From the NCBI GenBank assembly GCA_023079485.1, contig CM041083.1:109719554-109783553 (forward strand): a stretch of DNA of 64,000 bases, in the 5' to 3' direction. The notes under the pieces were generated by a model. The model had not been told where the DNA came from. It saw nothing but the letters and a program-made list of their open reading frames with translations, and made no database searches. A program made the position numbers and the translations under genes. The DNA is from Archilochus colubris (taxonomy: Eukaryota > Chordata > Aves > Apodiformes > Trochilidae). Every line of letters begins with the position of its first letter. The stretch's first letter is position 1. Shown here piece by piece: positions 35,101 to 50,100 of this stretch.

Positions 35101-38100
35101 AGATCCACAGTGACCTTCAAGATCATAAGGATCCAAGCCCCCTGCATGGACAGGGACACCTCCCACTAGACCAGGTTGCCCAAGGTTTCATCCAGCCTGG
35201 CCTCGAACACTTCCAGAGAGGGGGCATCAGCAGCTCCCTAGGCAACCTATTCTAGATCTTTGTATTGTGGCTTTTAATTGTGGGTGTTCTTTCTTATACA
35301 GATGTAATATTTTCTGAGGCTTTTTTGTCCATGGGCAGGCTTCAAAAATACTTTGTGCTGATGAGTAACAAAAGTTAACGCTCACTCTCATTGCCCTTTC
35401 AGTGCAAGGTCTGGAGGACCTTGTGCACAGGCACTTTCTTCTTAAAGATAAGAGGAAAATGAATGGAGGGAGCTGACCCAGATCACTTTGGCCTTGACTG
35501 AAATGAGTGATCTTGGAGCTCTTGCTGCTGTTTCTCCTGGTGAAGAGACAGCTCTGCTACTTCTTTCTATTACTACTTAGCTACCAAGGCTGAACTGAAG
35601 ATTGTTTTTCACAGTTGCTCTTGTGCTAATTGGTTCTAATTGGTGTTTCATGGTGACTTTGACAGAGAAAGGAATGAAGGGGTTTATTTTTTCTTGTCAT
35701 TGTCCCTCATCTGTTGCTATTTAAAGTAGGATAGATGAATGCTGTCCTAAAATTTTGTTTGTTTCTCACTTGTTTTATATGGAGCCTGAGGTGTGTTACA
35801 GAAGTTTTGCATGTGTTTTTTAGCTGACCTAGTCTTCTAAGTTTAGGTAAGATGAATCTCCTCTGCAGTGTTCTGAACTGAACTGCAGATGCCAGGTGTA
35901 AGGATGAGTGAAGGATGGAGATAAACTATATTTTCTAACAAAAGCTAGAGTTGGAAGAATTCAGTAACTTACTCTGCGCCCCAAGTTTATAAGGTAAAGA
36001 TTTTGGGGGTTTTGAATAGTATTTTTGGGGGTACTTGAATAGTGTAGGTTTATCATAGAATGTTAGGTTGGAAGGAACCTCAGGGATCATCTGGTCCAAC
36101 CCTTCCAACATGATTGTATGATATGTCTTAGCACCCCATTGAGCTGAGACTTAAAACTTTCCAAAGTGGGGAAATCCACCACTTCCCCTGGGAGAGCATT
36201 CCAATGTCTGGCTGTGCAGACAGTGAAAAAATTTCTTCTTGTGTTCAATTGGAATCTCCCCAGGAGCAACTTGTGCCCATTGCTCCTTGTCTTGTCCATG
36301 TGACTCCTTATAAACAGGGAGTCTCCATTCTTCTTCGTACCTGCCTTTTAAGTACTGGAACACTATATTAAGGTCTCCCCCCAAGCCTTCTCTTCTCAAG
36401 ACTGCACAAACCCAGTTTTCTCAGCCTCTCTTCATATGTCAGGTGAGTCCTCTGATCGTTCTCGTGGCTCTTCTCTGGACCCTCTCCAGCCTGTCTGCAT
36501 CCTTTATGTACAGCCAGGACCAAAACTGGATGCTATACTCCAGGTGTGGTCTGACAAGCAGCAAGTAGAGCGCGATGATGACTTCTTTGTCTCTGCTGTT
36601 GATGCCCTTGTTGATGCAACCCAGCATCCTGTTGGCTTTCTATGCTGCTGAAGCACACTATTCACTCATGTTGAGCCTGTTGTCCACCAAGACCCCCAGG
36701 TCCCTTTCCACAAGGCTGCTCTCTAGTCAAGTAGATGCATCATCATGGTGAAGGAGAAACAGTGGAAAGTAATGTCTATAAAAACTTAGAGGAGAATATG
36801 AATGAACAGCTGCAAACACCTAAATTAAACAGGCAGTAAATATGGATGTTATTGCTTTAAAGAGGGGCTTCAGCTTTGCCTTGAAACTTACTCATATTTC
36901 ACTGGTAAGTATCTCTCTGTGCTTTGCTTCTGTTCAAGCTCTAGTTAATTTAAGATGATCATCTAGTAGCTGCAGCCTAGGCTGCTCCATGCTTCAAGCA
37001 ACAGAATTATTCTTGGTACTGTTCTTGCATACAGCTTTAAACCATGTTTTTTATTGTTTTTTTTTTTAAATCTGCATGTGTTCCCTCTTTGGAAAGAACA
37101 GCTTTGTGACTAGGGTTCCCAGATGTTCAGCACAGATTGCTGCATCCAGAATACAGTAATCCTTTTCAATTGCCTTAGTACTGAAATGTGATTGTGCTGG
37201 TGGAGATCTTGCCAGCTTTCTCCAATGTTTTAAAAGGAAACAACTCTGTAAAATCACTTCTATAGAAAAAGATGCTGGGGGCACAGGTGTTGTTTTTTAA
37301 ACCTAGAATAGGTGGTGATTTAGCATATGTGGGTTTGTGAGTGAAACAAGTGCTTGAAATATGCTTTTCATATCCAAAATGCTTTTCACTGTCTATTCAA
37401 TCTAGTATATATACATATAAAAGTATTAATATAGGGTGAACTTCAGGAAATTAAGAAGCTAAAAATATTACAACATTAGGAAAACCCAAGTGCGTAGCTT
37501 GTGTTAGGGTTTTTAAATCAAATTACAGGCATATATTTTCTAGACATTTAAACTGTGAGTGCAGGCAAATACATGAGAGACACAGTTTGCTAAATGAAGA
37601 CCTGAGCAGTAGTAAATATTGGATCCCACAGTCTGGTTTTGTAAGGAAACTATGAAAGGAGGTTTTTAAAAAAGTATCTGAAATGTACTGATTCACTGAA
37701 GAGCACAAAACCTCATTGGCTTTTTGGCAAGTTTGTTTGTTTATTTAATCCAAGTGTATTAAAAAGAACAAAAAAAACCCAAACAAAAAAACCAACCAAC
37801 CTACCCACAAAAAGCCAACCTGCTTCTGTTTGACAAGAATAGTGGTCAGGATTTTGTAATGCTTATTGGCAGAAAACCTTCATCAACAGTTTTTTTATTC
37901 TATTTGGATATTGGTGGTATGGAATTTTCATAGAAGCGTTACTGGTGAGTGTTGCCACTCAGGCTCACAGGCCATTGCCCCTTTTCTGAGCAAGATGTTA
38001 ATTTACAGTTCACCATGAATACAAAATGTTATAACCTTTGAAAAATAAGTTGTTCTAGAGTGATTTATGCTTACACCATGGTTGACTTGCTCAGTAGCGA

Positions 38101-41100
38101 TAGCAACGTTACCTTTAAAAGAGCACTTTCAAACTGCTTTTTATCCTTGGATATTACAGAGGTGTGTAGAGATTATAAATTCATACAATACTTTTAGTCT
38201 TTAGTCTGCAATTTCGTATTTTTTTTTTTTCATCATTTGACTTTCAATAGCAAGTTACGTTTTATTTCTGTATGCTTTTCTTGCTTCAAAAACTGGAAGG
38301 TGAATATAAACACTTCCTCTATTTGGAAGGAAAAAGACAACAGCACAAAAATCATTGCACCAGCACAGCTATTGTTTGTTACACTTGATGTTATAATATG
38401 TCTGTTCTTGAGGAGAGAGAAGGAGATAAGGATATTATTATTCTAAAGTATGGATTTAATGAGCATAGCCATAAATTACACCAGTTGCTTCCTATGAGAA
38501 CTCTGCCACAGCTTTACAGAATTGTTGGCCGAATTACAAACACAAGCACCACTTGCCTTCTGTTGAATGTAAGCCTTATATCTTTGAGAAGTGAATCTTT
38601 GCCTTCTCTTTGCTTCATGAAACCTCACTACAGCTAATGCACAAATGCACAAATTTTTTATTTCACCCCTTTTATACTGTAACTCCAACTGCTAAGCTTT
38701 ACAGTTTCGCCAAAACCATCCTTGAACCTCATGCTGCTATTTTTATGGAAATTGAAACTTTATTTAGAATATTTTTCACCTACTTGGGAAATGAATCAGT
38801 GGAAAATAGAATGACAGGCTCTCTTTTTGCTCCTCTCCTCACAACCACTGTTGTCTAAAACAAGAATTATAAAATCTCCTAGTTGAAGATAGTTATCTAA
38901 ATTGATGTACATACAGCATTTTTCTGAATCTCTAGTTATGTAAATATAAGTATTTACTTTATTTTCTTGAGTTTTTTACATGTAGGCAAATTGATCTAAC
39001 TGATCTCTACTGGTGTGATAAAGCAGTATAGAATGACTTAAACCAGTAACTGTGTAAAGTGAATATTCCTCTTTGTATGTATTTCTGTGTTTATTTTGTT
39101 ATAAGACACACATATATGCTACTGCCAAGAATAGTCTTCCCTTTATACACTTTACAGCCCACATTTGAAAAAACCCTGAGCCTGCTTATGTATTAGAAAG
39201 TGTTTTGTATGTATAATGTATACTCTAGCCAATTATAAACAAAGCCTGCAAAAAGTTGAAAACTGGATATGTACATGGATACAAGTCATTCCTTTGCATG
39301 TCTCCTTTTCTCCTGCCTTACTGATTGAAGTTTTTATTTTAAAAGTCAGTGTGGTACTTCAAATACTTGTTGGTTTTCTGGGATTGTTGGTTGCTCACTG
39401 ACTATGAAAATCAAATCCTGGGATGGTATAGTAAGCATGGAGTACTTGCTGCCCATTCAGGCTTCTGAAGCCAGCTCTTAGTAGCTGTTCCAGTGACATT
39501 TAACACGTCTGACATCAAAACTGCTCATGTGGAAAGCAGCTGGAGATAAGGAGGAAAAGTAGATCATGGGTGGGCTTCAGCCCATATGTAAATAAAGAAG
39601 GACAACATAACCTCACAAAAATCAAAAGAATAGGTTAATAATAAATGTTAAGACAGGTAGGCAGAATTGTCCTCCTACAGTCAGAAGTGTTGGATCCTGA
39701 ATGTGGAAGCAATGTTTTGGGATTGGATACTCAAGTGCATACAATGCCAATGATTCCAGGCTTGCTACCACAACATTTTACTACCTGTAAAAGCTGAAAT
39801 GCTAATGGATTTCAGCAGCACTGAATCTCACAGGAAGCTGATTTTTCAAGTCATGGGAGCCCAGGATATTTTAAAAATCAAGCTTCTTCAAATTGTCTGT
39901 CAGCTCACTGAAACTAATTTGGAAATATGTATATTATCATGTGAGTCTTCTTTCAATTAACAATTTTAGATCCATCTGCTAATTGGTATCTTTCTACCCT
40001 TTTAAAATGTTTTGAGCCCTGTCTGGGGAAGCAGGTTAAAAATCCGAACTGTTCAGCAAAGCAGCCACCAGCCCACCTCTTTCTGCTGGAATGTTCTTGG
40101 TGCATCCAGTCTTCTGATGTGTTGCAGTGTGGTTTTAAATCCCTTGCATCTGCTGGAAGATCAGAGACAGCTGTTAACCAGGAACACCCAGTCTTGAGAA
40201 GAATTGTAGTTTGCGTCCAACTGTGGATTTCCTCAACTCAAGTCAGAAAAAAAGTTTTATGAGCTTTTGAGAAAGGCGTTTCAACTCAGAATCATTCTGA
40301 GGTGATGGGCAAAAAGTCTCCCCAGCTTATATAAGAGGTTCATAGTAAATGTCTTTGCATCTTGCTTCCTATACAGAAATGTTTTCCACTTCTCTAGGTG
40401 TAGCAGTACAGTTGGCACATGTATATGTATTGTTCTAAGTCAGTCTCACCGCCTGGAACCGGGACACAGGAAAGTTTCAGTCACCCAGGAGAAATACTTA
40501 ACACAGTTATCCCTGAATATCCACTATTCAACTCCTCATATGCCTGGAGTACTTCTTCCTCTACTGACTAAATGTTTTGATGTTTGGAGGAGGAAAGTTC
40601 TTATTTGTTGGTAGAGCTTTACTTGACATCTGTAGGAAATGAAATCAACCAAGTAACCTTTTTTTGATGTCATTATTTCTGTAATGGATCTAATTCTCTG
40701 TGTAATAAGCAGTGAATATTATGGTTTTCTTTCTATATTTAAATATTAACTAATAGAATGTTAAAATGGTATTTGTTCAATATGAAGATTAAGAGGAAAA
40801 ATAATTACAGCTGGCATAGGTTTTTTTGTAATTACATCTTTTATATATATATAGAGGGTGTGGGCACATACATACCAACCAATGTAAACAGAATGTTTCA
40901 AAGTCCAGCTTTCAAGCAGTCACTGAAGTTCTTACAAATATTAAGGGTTTTAATATTGAAATAATACTACTCATGTAATAAAGGAGTAAACCTCTAAAAT
41001 ACAAAAAACAACTCCACAAATATAAACTGGTTTAGTTTCCTGTATAAAAAATTTCTCTATTCTTGGATTTTGTTTTTAGTAGTTCTTAAAATGCAGCTCT

Positions 41101-44100
41101 CATGGATGTAGTGAGGGAGGAAAGCAAGAAAATCAGTTTGCTATGAAGAACATATGTACTGTGTGTATTTCAAATGGCTTCACATTTCTATTTACTATTG
41201 TTACAATCTCTCAGCCTTTTCCTTCTTGAGTAAATTTGATTTACTAGAAGCTCTTTACTAACAGCTAGTCTCTCAGTTTAGGCAGGGCAGCTAATAGAAG
41301 AATAAAGCAATAGTAGTCTCACAGATTTTAGCTTCTTTTGCCCACCAACTACAGTACTTGCATATTTACTCTGCTGAAATGCACCATGGTTCCAAGAAGA
41401 GCAGTCTTTCCAAAGAAAGGTGCTACAGTTGCTTTTCCAGACGCCTGACCTGTCTGCAGTACTTAGTTAACTTTTTCCTGTCCTGAAGATCTTTTACTTA
41501 TCCATCAACACAGTGGATATAGTTAATAAAGCTTACTGAGTGTACCCACACAGAATTGCAAATAACTGGTAAGATGTCATTGTCCAATTAAATTATACCT
41601 GCTTTGGTTGGAAGGGTTTTTTTTATATTTCATCTATACCTGAAATGAAAATTTCTGAGGAAAGAGAGTTATTTAATTCTTATTTTATTCCCTGTCCTTA
41701 AAAGCTGAGATGCTGCTCTTGTCCTTTCCCTGCTTCCACAGGAGACAGTAATTCCCTGTCCTGTCCTTTGACTTCTGTTCCCAGTTACTAAGCAAAGTAA
41801 GACCAGACTTTTCAAGATTGCTCATGACTGCTTCTATATGAAACTCAATTGCAGAATTCTGCTGTTTCAGTGTAACAAAATGCATTGATGAGAAAGAACA
41901 CTTCTCAGGGCACTTGTAGGAAACCTTTTGACATGCAATCGTTACATATGTATCATCCTTTACAGTATAGATGTTTATTCAAATCTCCTTTCTTACACAG
42001 GCTCTTCAGAGTAACCTGAAGTATTCTCTGTTGCCCAGACGGCTGATCATCAGTAAAAGATTATCTCAGTGTTTGCATCCAGCTCTACCCAGTGGAGTTC
42101 ATTTAAAGGCACTAGAAACCTATGAAATAATCTTTAAAATTATTGGGACAAAATGGCTTGCCAAGGATTTATTCTTATACAGGTAAACTTATCTTTATAA
42201 GTGTATACATATCAGAGTGTATTTTAATTAAATTTTTTTTCTTATGTATTTCTGTTTTCTTTTTTTCTTTTTTCTTTATTTTTTCTTTAAAAAAAAAAGC
42301 TCTGGATTGTTTCCTCTGCTGGCAAATGCAGCAATGTCAGTGAGGCCTGTTCTCCTTGGTTTGTATGAGAAATACTTTCTTCCACTTCAAAAGTCTCTCC
42401 TACCTGGTCTTCAAGCCTTTGTAATTGGACTACTGCCTGGATTAGAAGAAGGATCAGAAATTTATGACAGGTGAGAGCTGATATTAATTTGAAGGCAATA
42501 TGCAGTGTTTTGCTTTTCTAGGGGATTCTCAAGAAATTTCTGTCAGCTCTCTAGAAGGCTTAATAAAAAAGCTTCTAAGGGTAGAAGAATGGGGAGTTGG
42601 AAAGATGCAATGAAAAGTGCTAAAATAAGAAAACCCTTTTCCCTTCCATTTTCATCTCAGGAGGCAAAGAGGAAAGAAGAGGAAAAGGAGGGTTAAAATA
42701 GATGTACTGAGAAAAAGGAATAAAAACTATTTCTTAAAGCTCTATTGAACTCCTAAATAGTTAACCTAAGTAAATTAAGATTGTCTAAACCACTGTCTGT
42801 CAATAAGTTAAATTTAAAAATTTTAACATGAGAAAGCAGCTGAATTCTTTCCAGTCTTTCTATGCTCAGTACTTACTCTCAGATTCTGAAAAACATAAGC
42901 AAGAGGAGACGTTTTTAAAATCTGCTGTGAAAAAAAGTATCTTTCTTTTCCAGTCAGGACAATGACAGCATGATAAAGTCAGGATTAGGAGGTCTGCAGC
43001 TCAGCACCCATTTGTGCAGTCGTTTTACTTCAGTTACCTGAACTGTTTTGCAAGATCTTTTAAGAACACAACCACTGCAAGTTTTATCCATATGTTTCTT
43101 TGCTTAAACAGTCGCTGTATGTTGCACTGGTAATGTATTTCCACCAGTATGACCAGTCTGGATGTGCTGGCTGTTTTCTCTTCCCTACTTGTTTTTTGGG
43201 TTTTGTGTTTTTTTAAGTGTGAACACTACTTCTAAGTACTTTTTAAGAACAAGTGTTAAATTGAAGGCTCATATCAATTGCTGGAGCACCTAAGAGTGTT
43301 CCCAACTTGGTGAGCAGCATTCAGTTGCCAGTTTCAGAGCATCCGGTCTATTGATAGGTGTATTCCTCATATAAATCTGCTGTAATGAATTTCAGTATGT
43401 GGTTTTTGTCAAGCAGACTTATAATGGTGGTGTATAGTTTTCTCTTTGCTACAACACTATTTGCTGGAGACTTGAGGGAGGTGCCTTGGAATTACATCTC
43501 CTGTCTATCTGAAGCATTTTTAGGGAGATTTAACTTATTTTGACACTGAGTAAGTTTGAAATAGTGAGTCAATTGGAGCTGCAGATAAACTTCCAACATC
43601 TGATTTCAGGTTTTATATTTTTTTTCCTTGTTCTCGATGGCATTGTGTGCCTCTTTGCCTTGAACAAACAAGATCACAGGCAGGAAGTGTATGTCACTGG
43701 AAAAAATTTATGCTAAAATAAATTTTATTTTATTTTGTGACATATAAACATTGCAATAGAATAGTTGACTTATTGTGATGATTCTGGTGCAAGAAAGACA
43801 GACCAAGATATCTTACTGAAAGTTGTGTTTAAGTTCAGCTTCATGAGAGTCTCTCCACTGAATGTTTTCAGAATCTTCAACATTGAGGACTAACACTTAC
43901 ACATTCCCTGCTGCTCCTGAAAGTGGTAGAAGTACTATCTCAGCCCATGCTTCACCCTAGAAACTATTTCCTTCTTCTACACACTCATATAAGTGAGTTT
44001 GCACACATTTTCACAAACAGGCAGACGAAACAGAAAAGGAAAAAATGGCTTCACAGCTACTTTATAAAGAAATGGAAAAGAACATCAGACTGGGGAAGTT

Positions 44101-47100
44101 CCCTCTTTTACGCTGGCGTTCTTCTGCTTTTCTCCCTTCTACATTCCTCATGTGAGGCTTTAATTCTTGCTTGATAGCAAAATACTGGAGTACCGACAGA
44201 GTTGCTGAAGCAGAGAATATGACCTCAGTCACAGGATCTCCAGTATGATTGCCTGTCTAGCATCAGCTTACATTATTTCCAATTCAGCATTGCACACAGT
44301 AAATATTTTGCAATCAGAGCTACTGCAGTAATTGGCCAGAGTTTAATGTTTGCAGATAAACTGGATAAGTTTCCAAAGTATGCACAGAAATTTTGTTTTG
44401 GTGGGTGTGCACATTTCCAAGGGAGTATGTGTGTTTTGGTCATCTTTCTACCATCAGATGCTGGCCGTCTTCATGTGAAAAGGGTAATACTGATACTACA
44501 AAGATGAGGAAATTAAGTAAATCACATCATCTGCAATACTGGTTCTGTGTATAATTGCCTTTTTGTGTTATAAGACTGAAGTAAAAACCTATTTTCTCCT
44601 GTCAAATGTATTTCTACACAGAACAGATGCTCTGTTTGTGAAGCTCTCCTTATTGATGGGCCAAGAAGTGTTCTATGGAGCACTCTGGGGCAGCGTCCTG
44701 GTCAGCCCATCCATCAGGCTTCCTGCTTCTCTTTTTGTTGTCAGTCATATCAACAGAGAGCTGCCTGGAAAACAGCAGAAGTACATGCTTGGCACCGATT
44801 ATAACCTCACAGTAAGTTCATTACACTCCTTGTAGAGCAGTCTTATCTACCATAATACATGCATAATAGCAGATTGTTCCTTCTCTGTATTCAGTTAGAA
44901 TGACATGCTCTTAAAAATACTTTAGAGAGAGAGGGAGGGATGGAGGGTGATGGAATTGCTTAACACAGTTACTTCATGGGACTATCTCCCTTGAAATATA
45001 GCAGAGAATCTCTCTGGAGAATCAGAGAATCTCAGAGAATCTTTTGCTTAGCCTGCAGAATGCAAATCTTTTGAAGCTTCTGCAGTTTTCAGTAATCACT
45101 ACTGCATACAGCCTATAGAGACTGACTCTCTTTCAAATCAGAAGATAAACTTGACATCTTTTCTGTGCTTGTTCTGAATTTGCTTTTGAGGTTGAAGATC
45201 AGATCTTTTATAATGCAGTATATAAAATGTTTAATATGGAATTCTCAAAGTGTTTGCTGTCCTGGAAGACAGTTCTGATATTTAGTATCTTTTTGTTTTT
45301 TCAGTTGAGTTGAAATCATTAGTAGGCAGTAACTTAGTCTAAGCTTGGGTGATAGAATACCTAATACTAATTAGAGTACTTTATTATCTACATTTGTGAG
45401 GTCCTGTCTAATAGCAGGTGATGTTACACTGTGGCATTCTGTGCCATTACAAAACCAAGCATTTCATAAGCGTTAATGGTTCTTTTAACAGTATTCCACA
45501 AAACATGTTTTAACTCATTTTGAGGACAGGAGTTCAATGGTGCAGTAATTATACTTTTATTTAGAAATATACTATTCACATATAATCAAGGTTGCTTTCT
45601 TTTCTTCTTGTGATTATTAACAGTGATTGTAGTTTAAATGTTACCATGAAGTAAAGTACAGCTGTGCTTTCTTTTCCTTTTACAGATAAAATCTTTGTGT
45701 GTATCAGTGTTGGATTCCAATGTCCTAGTGCAAAGAAACACTCTAGAAGTGATTCTCTTCTTCTTCCCACTTTACACAGCCTTGGTAAGGGGACTATTTT
45801 AATATTGTGGCATGAGCACTTTGTGCAGGGAAGTGTCTTCTCTGAAATTAATCCAGCACCTACCTCTGTCATTGCCAAATGTCTGATTCTGTACCTTCAA
45901 AATCAACAAACAGATTTTGCAGTTTCTTGTTCCCCTGTCAACTTGAATAGTAGAGGAGACTGCTGCTTCTCAGACTCTTTGCAGCTTCAAATGAAGATGT
46001 GCTTTCACAGTGAATATTGTCTGATAGTTTAAATGTGTTTGAAGTGCCAGGTCTGAGAAACTGCATATATAAAAAATATCTACCTCCTTTTCCAAGTAGG
46101 ATTTCAGAATTTGGAATTGTCTGCACTAAACTAAGATACTTTTGTTAAAGACTTGTAAAGAAAATGTTCCTTGGAACAAGAGCCGTTCCCCATAATTTTC
46201 TAGCTTACCTACTAGTACAGTTAGTATTGTGAAAGTAGCAAGTAATTTTAATTATTAAGACATAACTTAATGAAATCTTTAGTATTTTTAGCCTAACTGT
46301 AGCTTTGTACTTTCAATAAGAAAATTATCACAATTGTATCAGATTTCCTGTCTTGGTATTTTAGCATGCAAAGTACTTTGTCCATGGTTCATTGCCTTTT
46401 GTTTTTAAAACTGAAATATTACCAGTTTTAAAGACCTCATTACCAATTTGAGTTGTTTCAGTGTTTATAAACAGCTGAAGTATTTTTTTTTCTCATCCTA
46501 GGATTGTAATGTAAGCACTATTCCATTGCACAGAGCTGATTTAGTCTATATTCTGGCAGCAGCTACACAGACATTGTTGAGAAGAGACATGTCACTCAAC
46601 AGAAGATTGTATGCATGGTTGCTAGGTACTGTACAGCATACAGTGATATTCAATATTCTGAATACCTACGAGAAAAAAAATGTAGTACACGTTTTCAGCA
46701 GTTAAGAAATCATTATAAAATAGAGTGTTCTTTAGTTACCATTTATTAAGTATCTGTTCAGTAAAACCAGGCAATAATTTGGCACACAAGTCTTCTCTTC
46801 AGAGGTGAATTCATTTCATTGTCCTGACTCACAGGGTATCTGATTAATTATTTCTGGTCTCATTCACCACTCACTCTGAAGGGGGCCAGTGGACTGGAAG
46901 AAGTAAAGCACTATTTTAACCTTGCTCTTCTTCAAGTAATAGTCTGCTATTTCCCACATTAACTTTATTGTCAAGGAGATCTAGAAAAGAGCTGTAGCTT
47001 CTCCTCATCTGTCTCCTTTTCACAACATAAGAGGAGACAAAAAGTGACGGAGGAAGACCTGAAACCATGTAGTTGCATGAAGGCTGCCCTTGCTGTGTCT

Positions 47101-50100
47101 TGATCTGGCCCTGGTTTTGATTTATGTTCAATATAACACATTTGGATGCCTCAAACTGTGAAGTGTGGGCTGTCCTTAAGCAGTATGTGAGGTAGTTTCA
47201 AGCAAAGTATTGAAATTACAAAGGTTAAAATGCAGTGGAATTGCAATATATGTATAAATGATGTCAGTGTAGTGCTTTGTACTGTAATGTTTTTCTGTAG
47301 CCCTGATGCCTCTGTTTATCTTGCAGGCTCTGATATTAAAGGTGGTACTTTTGCTCCAGACTCAACAGCTTCTGAAGACCATGCTGTTTATTTCTTTGGA
47401 AAATATTCTAAAGATCTGTTGGTTGAGGTTGGTTGAGATGTCTTTAAGATTCTTTTAAATGTTAGCACAAACTGCATCTAGAATTGTTCTGTGTGCTACC
47501 TGGTTTGTTCTTTGCTTTCTATCCCTAAAGATTCCCTAAAGATAACATCCTTTTGGTACTTATATTTTCATCTCTTTTAATGCCTACTGTGCTGTATTTA
47601 TCCCAATACAAATTTGTGTGCACTTACCGTACAAGTGGAGTCTAATGAAACCAAAGGGTAGCATCTTTGATGAGCTACCTAAATTACTTAAAAATGCTTC
47701 TTTAAATAAGAACCCCTCATGAATATAGATGATATGTCATTGATTTGTCCTCGTTGTATGCAAAAGTGAAGTTCAGGTATAGTTGGTACTAAACAAAATC
47801 AAATTTAGAAACACTTCTGGTTTTAATAAAATGCCAGGTTCTCTTCTACATATAATATTATGATGTTTTCTTTTTACTAGAGTCTGATTGAAATTTTACA
47901 TCAGGAATTCCGGGAGTCTGATACAGAGGAACAGCATCAAGCTTATTTGAAACCCTTCCGTATCCTAATCAGTCTCCTTGACAAACCTGAAATAGGTGAT
48001 GTTACATGTTGCTTCTGTCTCTACTTTTAACAGCTTTTACAACTTGGGGTTGATCAGCTTTGACAGCAGGACTAAAGACACCCTGCAGAATTCTTCCTAA
48101 TTCTGTATGCATTGCATATTAACTTGCAAGAATCTGTGTTCCTTGCTTTGGACCTGGTTCAGAACAGTGTTCTGGAGCAAGCAGCCTCTTGAGGTTACCT
48201 CTCTCTCTTCCGCAGAGCACTTTCCTCTGTAGCATGGATGTATCCCAGTGAGGATAATGCTCAGAAATGTGATCCGAAAAGCCAGTTTAAAAAAAAAAAA
48301 AACCCAAACAAATTCTGCCCTAGTCTCAGTAGTCTACTCAATTTGTTCTTTGGAGCTTATTCTTTAAAATACTGTCAGGCTTCCTTCTGTTTGGTCTTAC
48401 AAGGTGGCTTCTATCTGAAAATCCACCAGTACTACTCTTGTCTTAGTTTGTTTCCAGTGCTCAGCCATGCTTGCAGGCCCTCCTGTACATTTGCAGCAGA
48501 TTCTCATGGTTGTGTTGCTTTTCCAGACACTGTAGTCCCAGAGGCAGCAAGCCCGTGGTGCTGCTGCTGCTGCTGCTGCTGCTGCCAACGTGGGCAGTAA
48601 CCACCTCCCTGCAGGTGCTCCAGCTGGAAGTAAACTGTTACGGGTGTGGGGAGGTGGCATGTCCTCTGTCAGAGGCACTGCCATCTTATGGTGGCTTGAA
48701 GCTGCTGTGCTGTAGTTTGAGACTTGGTGACTGAGCTGTGAAGAACTTCCTCCTCTTCCCTGGCTCTCACGTCTCTGTCCTGCTGTGTACGTGAGGCTGC
48801 CAGCACTAGAAGGGTGAGGCTCTGCCAGGTCTTATTTTAAAGGGCAAGGTCTCATTTCCACATCAAAAAATTAAGCCAAAGTGACTTGACAGATTTTTAA
48901 AGATTTAATAGTATTCTGTAAAAATGTACAGATAAATCTTTGAAATTGTATTCTGTGAATCTGACAGGTATAAGAAGGGCAACTGAGCTGGTGAAGGGTC
49001 TGAAGAACAAGTCCCATGAGAAGCTGAGGGAATTGGGAATGTTTAGTTTGGAGGAGGCTGAGAGGAGACGTTACCTGAAAGGAGATTGTGGGTTGTTGAG
49101 TGCTGGCCTCTTCTCTCAAGTGAATAATAACAGGACTAGAAGAAAAGGCCTGAAGTTGCACGAAGGGACATTTATATTAGATATTAGGAAGAATTTCTTT
49201 ACTGAGAGAGTAGCTAGGCATTGGAACAGAATACCCAGGGAGGTGGTGGAATCACCATTCCTGGAAGTATTTAAAAACTGTGTAGATGAGACACTTCAAG
49301 ACGTGCTCTAGTGGCCATGGTGATACAAATGTGATACAAATTCCCTTCTCTCCTCTCCTCTCCTCTCCTCTCCTCTCCTCTCCTCTCCTCTCCTCTCCTC
49401 TCCTCTCCTCTCCTCTCCTCTCCTCTCCTCTCCTCTCCTTTCCTCTCCTCTCTTCTTTGAGGGTGATGTTGATGGTTGGACACAGTGATCTTAGAGGTCT
49501 TTTTCAACCATGACAATTCTATGAGAAGCCTACAGATTGGTTACTATTTGTAAAGAGCTAATGAAGTCTTATAGACTGCTTGTATCCTTAAGTATTGTTC
49601 TAGGTATTACCTTGGTTGAGGGGGTGATGTTAACATTGACTAAGCCTTTAGACATAGATTAAAATTCATATACTGAGACTGAACACTCAAGGGGCAGTAA
49701 GTTTTACAGGCTCTTGTATCTGTTGAGCTTGTCATCTTTCATGGGTCAGGAAAGTCTTTTTAAACACATTTTCTGTAAAAGGATTATCTAAACACTGTGA
49801 AGAAGAATGAGGATTCTGTATTGCTTATCTAACAAATGAATGCTATCTTTGTAGAACAAGTTGTTTGTTCGTAAGGCAGTGGTGGTAATGTTTCCTTCTG
49901 CTGGTTTTACCTGAGTTTAGCTGCTTTAAAAAAAAGTAATCTATATGATCAAGGCCTCCTATATGAAGCATTTTTATTTCCTGACAGAAATCTTCAAGAG
50001 ACAGTTGACTAAGGTTGTTACATTATAAACTTCTTATTAATCTAATTTTGAAAGTAGCTGACAGATACTACCCTATTGTGTGTTTTGTTTGGCTTGCAGT

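Larger units (their letters stand above)
32305..42000 (+). other. DOP1B: DOP1B intron after coding exon 1 (9.7 kb)
   Basis: The largest intron in the window. It holds CR1 copies at 33034-34405, 35118-35254 and 36053-36727, all in minus orientation. The rest is A+T-rich with no conserved coding segment seen; open frames here are short and unflanked by good splice sites. Confidence 0.8.

Noticed and set aside
49271..49516. Arg/Glu- and Ser/Leu-repeat frames
   Set aside because: They are translations of the TCTCC microsatellite.
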